This document shows, piece by piece, positions 63,282-64,000 of a stretch of DNA of 64,000 nt. Source of the DNA: an uncultured Paracoccaceae bacterium. Lineage in GTDB: Bacteria > Pseudomonadota > Alphaproteobacteria > Rhodobacterales > Rhodobacteraceae. The notes beneath the pieces were generated by a model. The model was not told the origin of the DNA, searched no databases, and saw only the letters and a program-made list of their open reading frames with translations. Each line of letters starts with the position of its first letter. The stretch's first letter is position 1. The stretch is taken from contig CALMSR010000036.1 of the NCBI GenBank assembly GCA_937872465.1, forward strand, positions 43,999 through 107,998, given 5' to 3'. A program made the position numbers and the translations under genes.

Positions 63282-64000
63282 ATGGACGCCCTGAAATTCG
63301 ACAAGTCGAAGCTGCCCAGCCGCCATGTCACCGAAGGCCCCGAGCGCGCGCCGCACCGCAGCTACCTCTATGCCATGGGCATCTCGGAGGCCGAGATCCA
63401 CCAGCCCTTCGTCGGGGTGGCGACCTGCTGGAACGAGGCGGCGCCCTGCAACATCGCGCTGAACCGGCAGGCGCAGGCGGTCAAGCTCGGGGTGAAATCG
63501 GCGATGGGGACGCCGCGCGAATTCACCACCATCACCGTCACCGACGGGATCGCCATGGGCCACGAGGGGATGCGCTCGAGCCTCGCGAGCCGCGAGGCGA
63601 TCGCGGACAGTGTCGAGCTGACCATGCGCGGGCATTGCTACGACGCCATCGTCGGGCTCGCCGGCTGCGACAAGAGCCTGCCGGGGATGATGATGGCGAT
63701 GGTGCGGCTCAACGTGCCTTCGGTCTTCATCTACGGCGGGTCGATCCTGCCGGGCCGGGTGCCGGCCGGCGCGGCGGTGCCCGAGGATTTCGCGAACCGC
63801 GACCTGACGGTGCAGGACATGTTCGAGGCGGTGGGCCGCCACCAGGCGGGCACGCTCGGCAATGCGGCGCTCGAGATCCTCGAGCGCGTCGCCTGTCCCT
63901 CGGCGGGCGCCTGCGGCGGGAAGTTTACCCGCCAAACCCACGGCGGCCTCTCCGAAGCGGGGTGGCCGGCGCGGCCCCAATTCTTGCGCCCGCCCGCACC
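63282..64000 (+). CDS. ilvD: Dihydroxy-acid dehydratase IlvD (partial, end of window)
   Basis: IlvD makes 2-keto acids for valine, leucine and isoleucine synthesis, using an iron-sulphur cluster. The 239 visible residues contain PFVGVATCWNEAAPCNIALN with the first cluster cysteine, GHCYDAIVGLAGCDKSLPGM with the second, and VACPSAGACGG with the third. ATG 63282 is 45 nt into a GC-rich stretch after a weak GAGG site. Right after GACGG the family always continues MFTANTM; here the codons stay in register, but many carry one or two changed bases to the end of the window. This looks like poor base quality, not biology. Confidence 0.93.
   Translation, partial: MDALKFDKSKLPSRHVTEGPERAPHRSYLYAMGISEAEIHQPFVGVATCWNEAAPCNIALNRQAQAVKLGVKSAMGTPREFTTITVTDGIAMGHEGMRSSLASREAIADSVELTMRGHCYDAIVGLAGCDKSLPGMMMAMVRLNVPSVFIYGGSILPGRVPAGAAVPEDFANRDLTVQDMFEAVGRHQAGTLGNAALEILERVACPSAGACGGKFTRQTHGGLSEAGWPARPQFLRPPA

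Overview
The window looks like chromosomal DNA of an alphaproteobacterium, most likely a member of Rhodobacterales. It is GC-rich, and it carries the gene orders rimP-nusA-ylxR-infB, divL-like/tsaE/amgK/murU/addB/addA/trxA and accD-folC. The promoter in front of rimP (TTGCAT, 17 bp, TATATC) also fits. Everything here was read by eye. No database search was run, so names rest on recognised motifs and on remembered gene order.

Layout. (1) 1-8655, minus strand: an M20 amidohydrolase, an IclR regulator, a fused hydantoinase/5-oxoprolinase of 1285 residues, and a peptide-type ABC importer (binding protein plus partial permease). This is probably one catabolic unit for an amide or lactam compound, controlled by the IclR protein through phased TTCC/GGAA sites. 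(2) 8.7-31.4 kb: a mosaic accessory region ending at the 3' end of a tRNA-Ser. It holds a decayed IS256-type transposase, a MerR-methyltransferase gene with an internal deletion, a tightly coupled serine recombinase/ParB/ParB operon with a divergent HTH protein, a ParDE toxin-antitoxin pair, a dodecin/CYTH-like/LigD-phosphoesterase/DNA ligase cluster cut off at a breakpoint against a truncated thiolase, a FadE acyl-CoA dehydrogenase, an MFS transporter, two paralogous STAND ATPases, two alpha/beta hydrolases, and a UBP zinc-finger gene followed by the wreck of a cyclic-nucleotide-domain thioredoxin reductase. (3) 31.4-37.1 kb: tRNA-Ser and the translation/transcription operon rimP-nusA-ylxR-infB, whose leader carries a strong intrinsic terminator. 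(4) 37.3-40.4 kb: a glutamyl-endopeptidase-like protease, a small unknown protein, an FkbM methyltransferase and a SCO1/SenC protein. (5) 40.5-51.8 kb: divL-like pseudokinase, tsaE, amgK, murU, addB and addA, largely coupled by 4-nt overlaps. addA runs into trxA with no stop codon. (6) 51.8-59.8 kb: an AraC regulator, a methyltransferase, an NnrS protein, then an NCS1 transporter / hydantoin racemase / NCS1 transporter group with a divergent GntR regulator. (7) 59.8-64 kb: folC, accD, an unknown gene, and the start of ilvD, whose last ~85 bases look corrupted.

How it fits together. The housekeeping blocks serve translation, recombination repair, peptidoglycan recycling, folate and fatty-acid synthesis. 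The two catabolic blocks at the ends (hydantoinase-type hydrolase with ABC import; hydantoin racemase with two NCS1 permeases) are both suited to cyclic ureides or lactams. The central region bears many signs of gene gain and decay: frameshifts, internal deletions, a chimeric breakpoint and a recombinase module. The best candidate for a poorly described system is the recombinase-ParB-ParB operon with its divergent HTH gene. After that come the dodecin/CYTH/LigD cluster, the tandem STAND pair, and the AddA-TrxA continuous frame.
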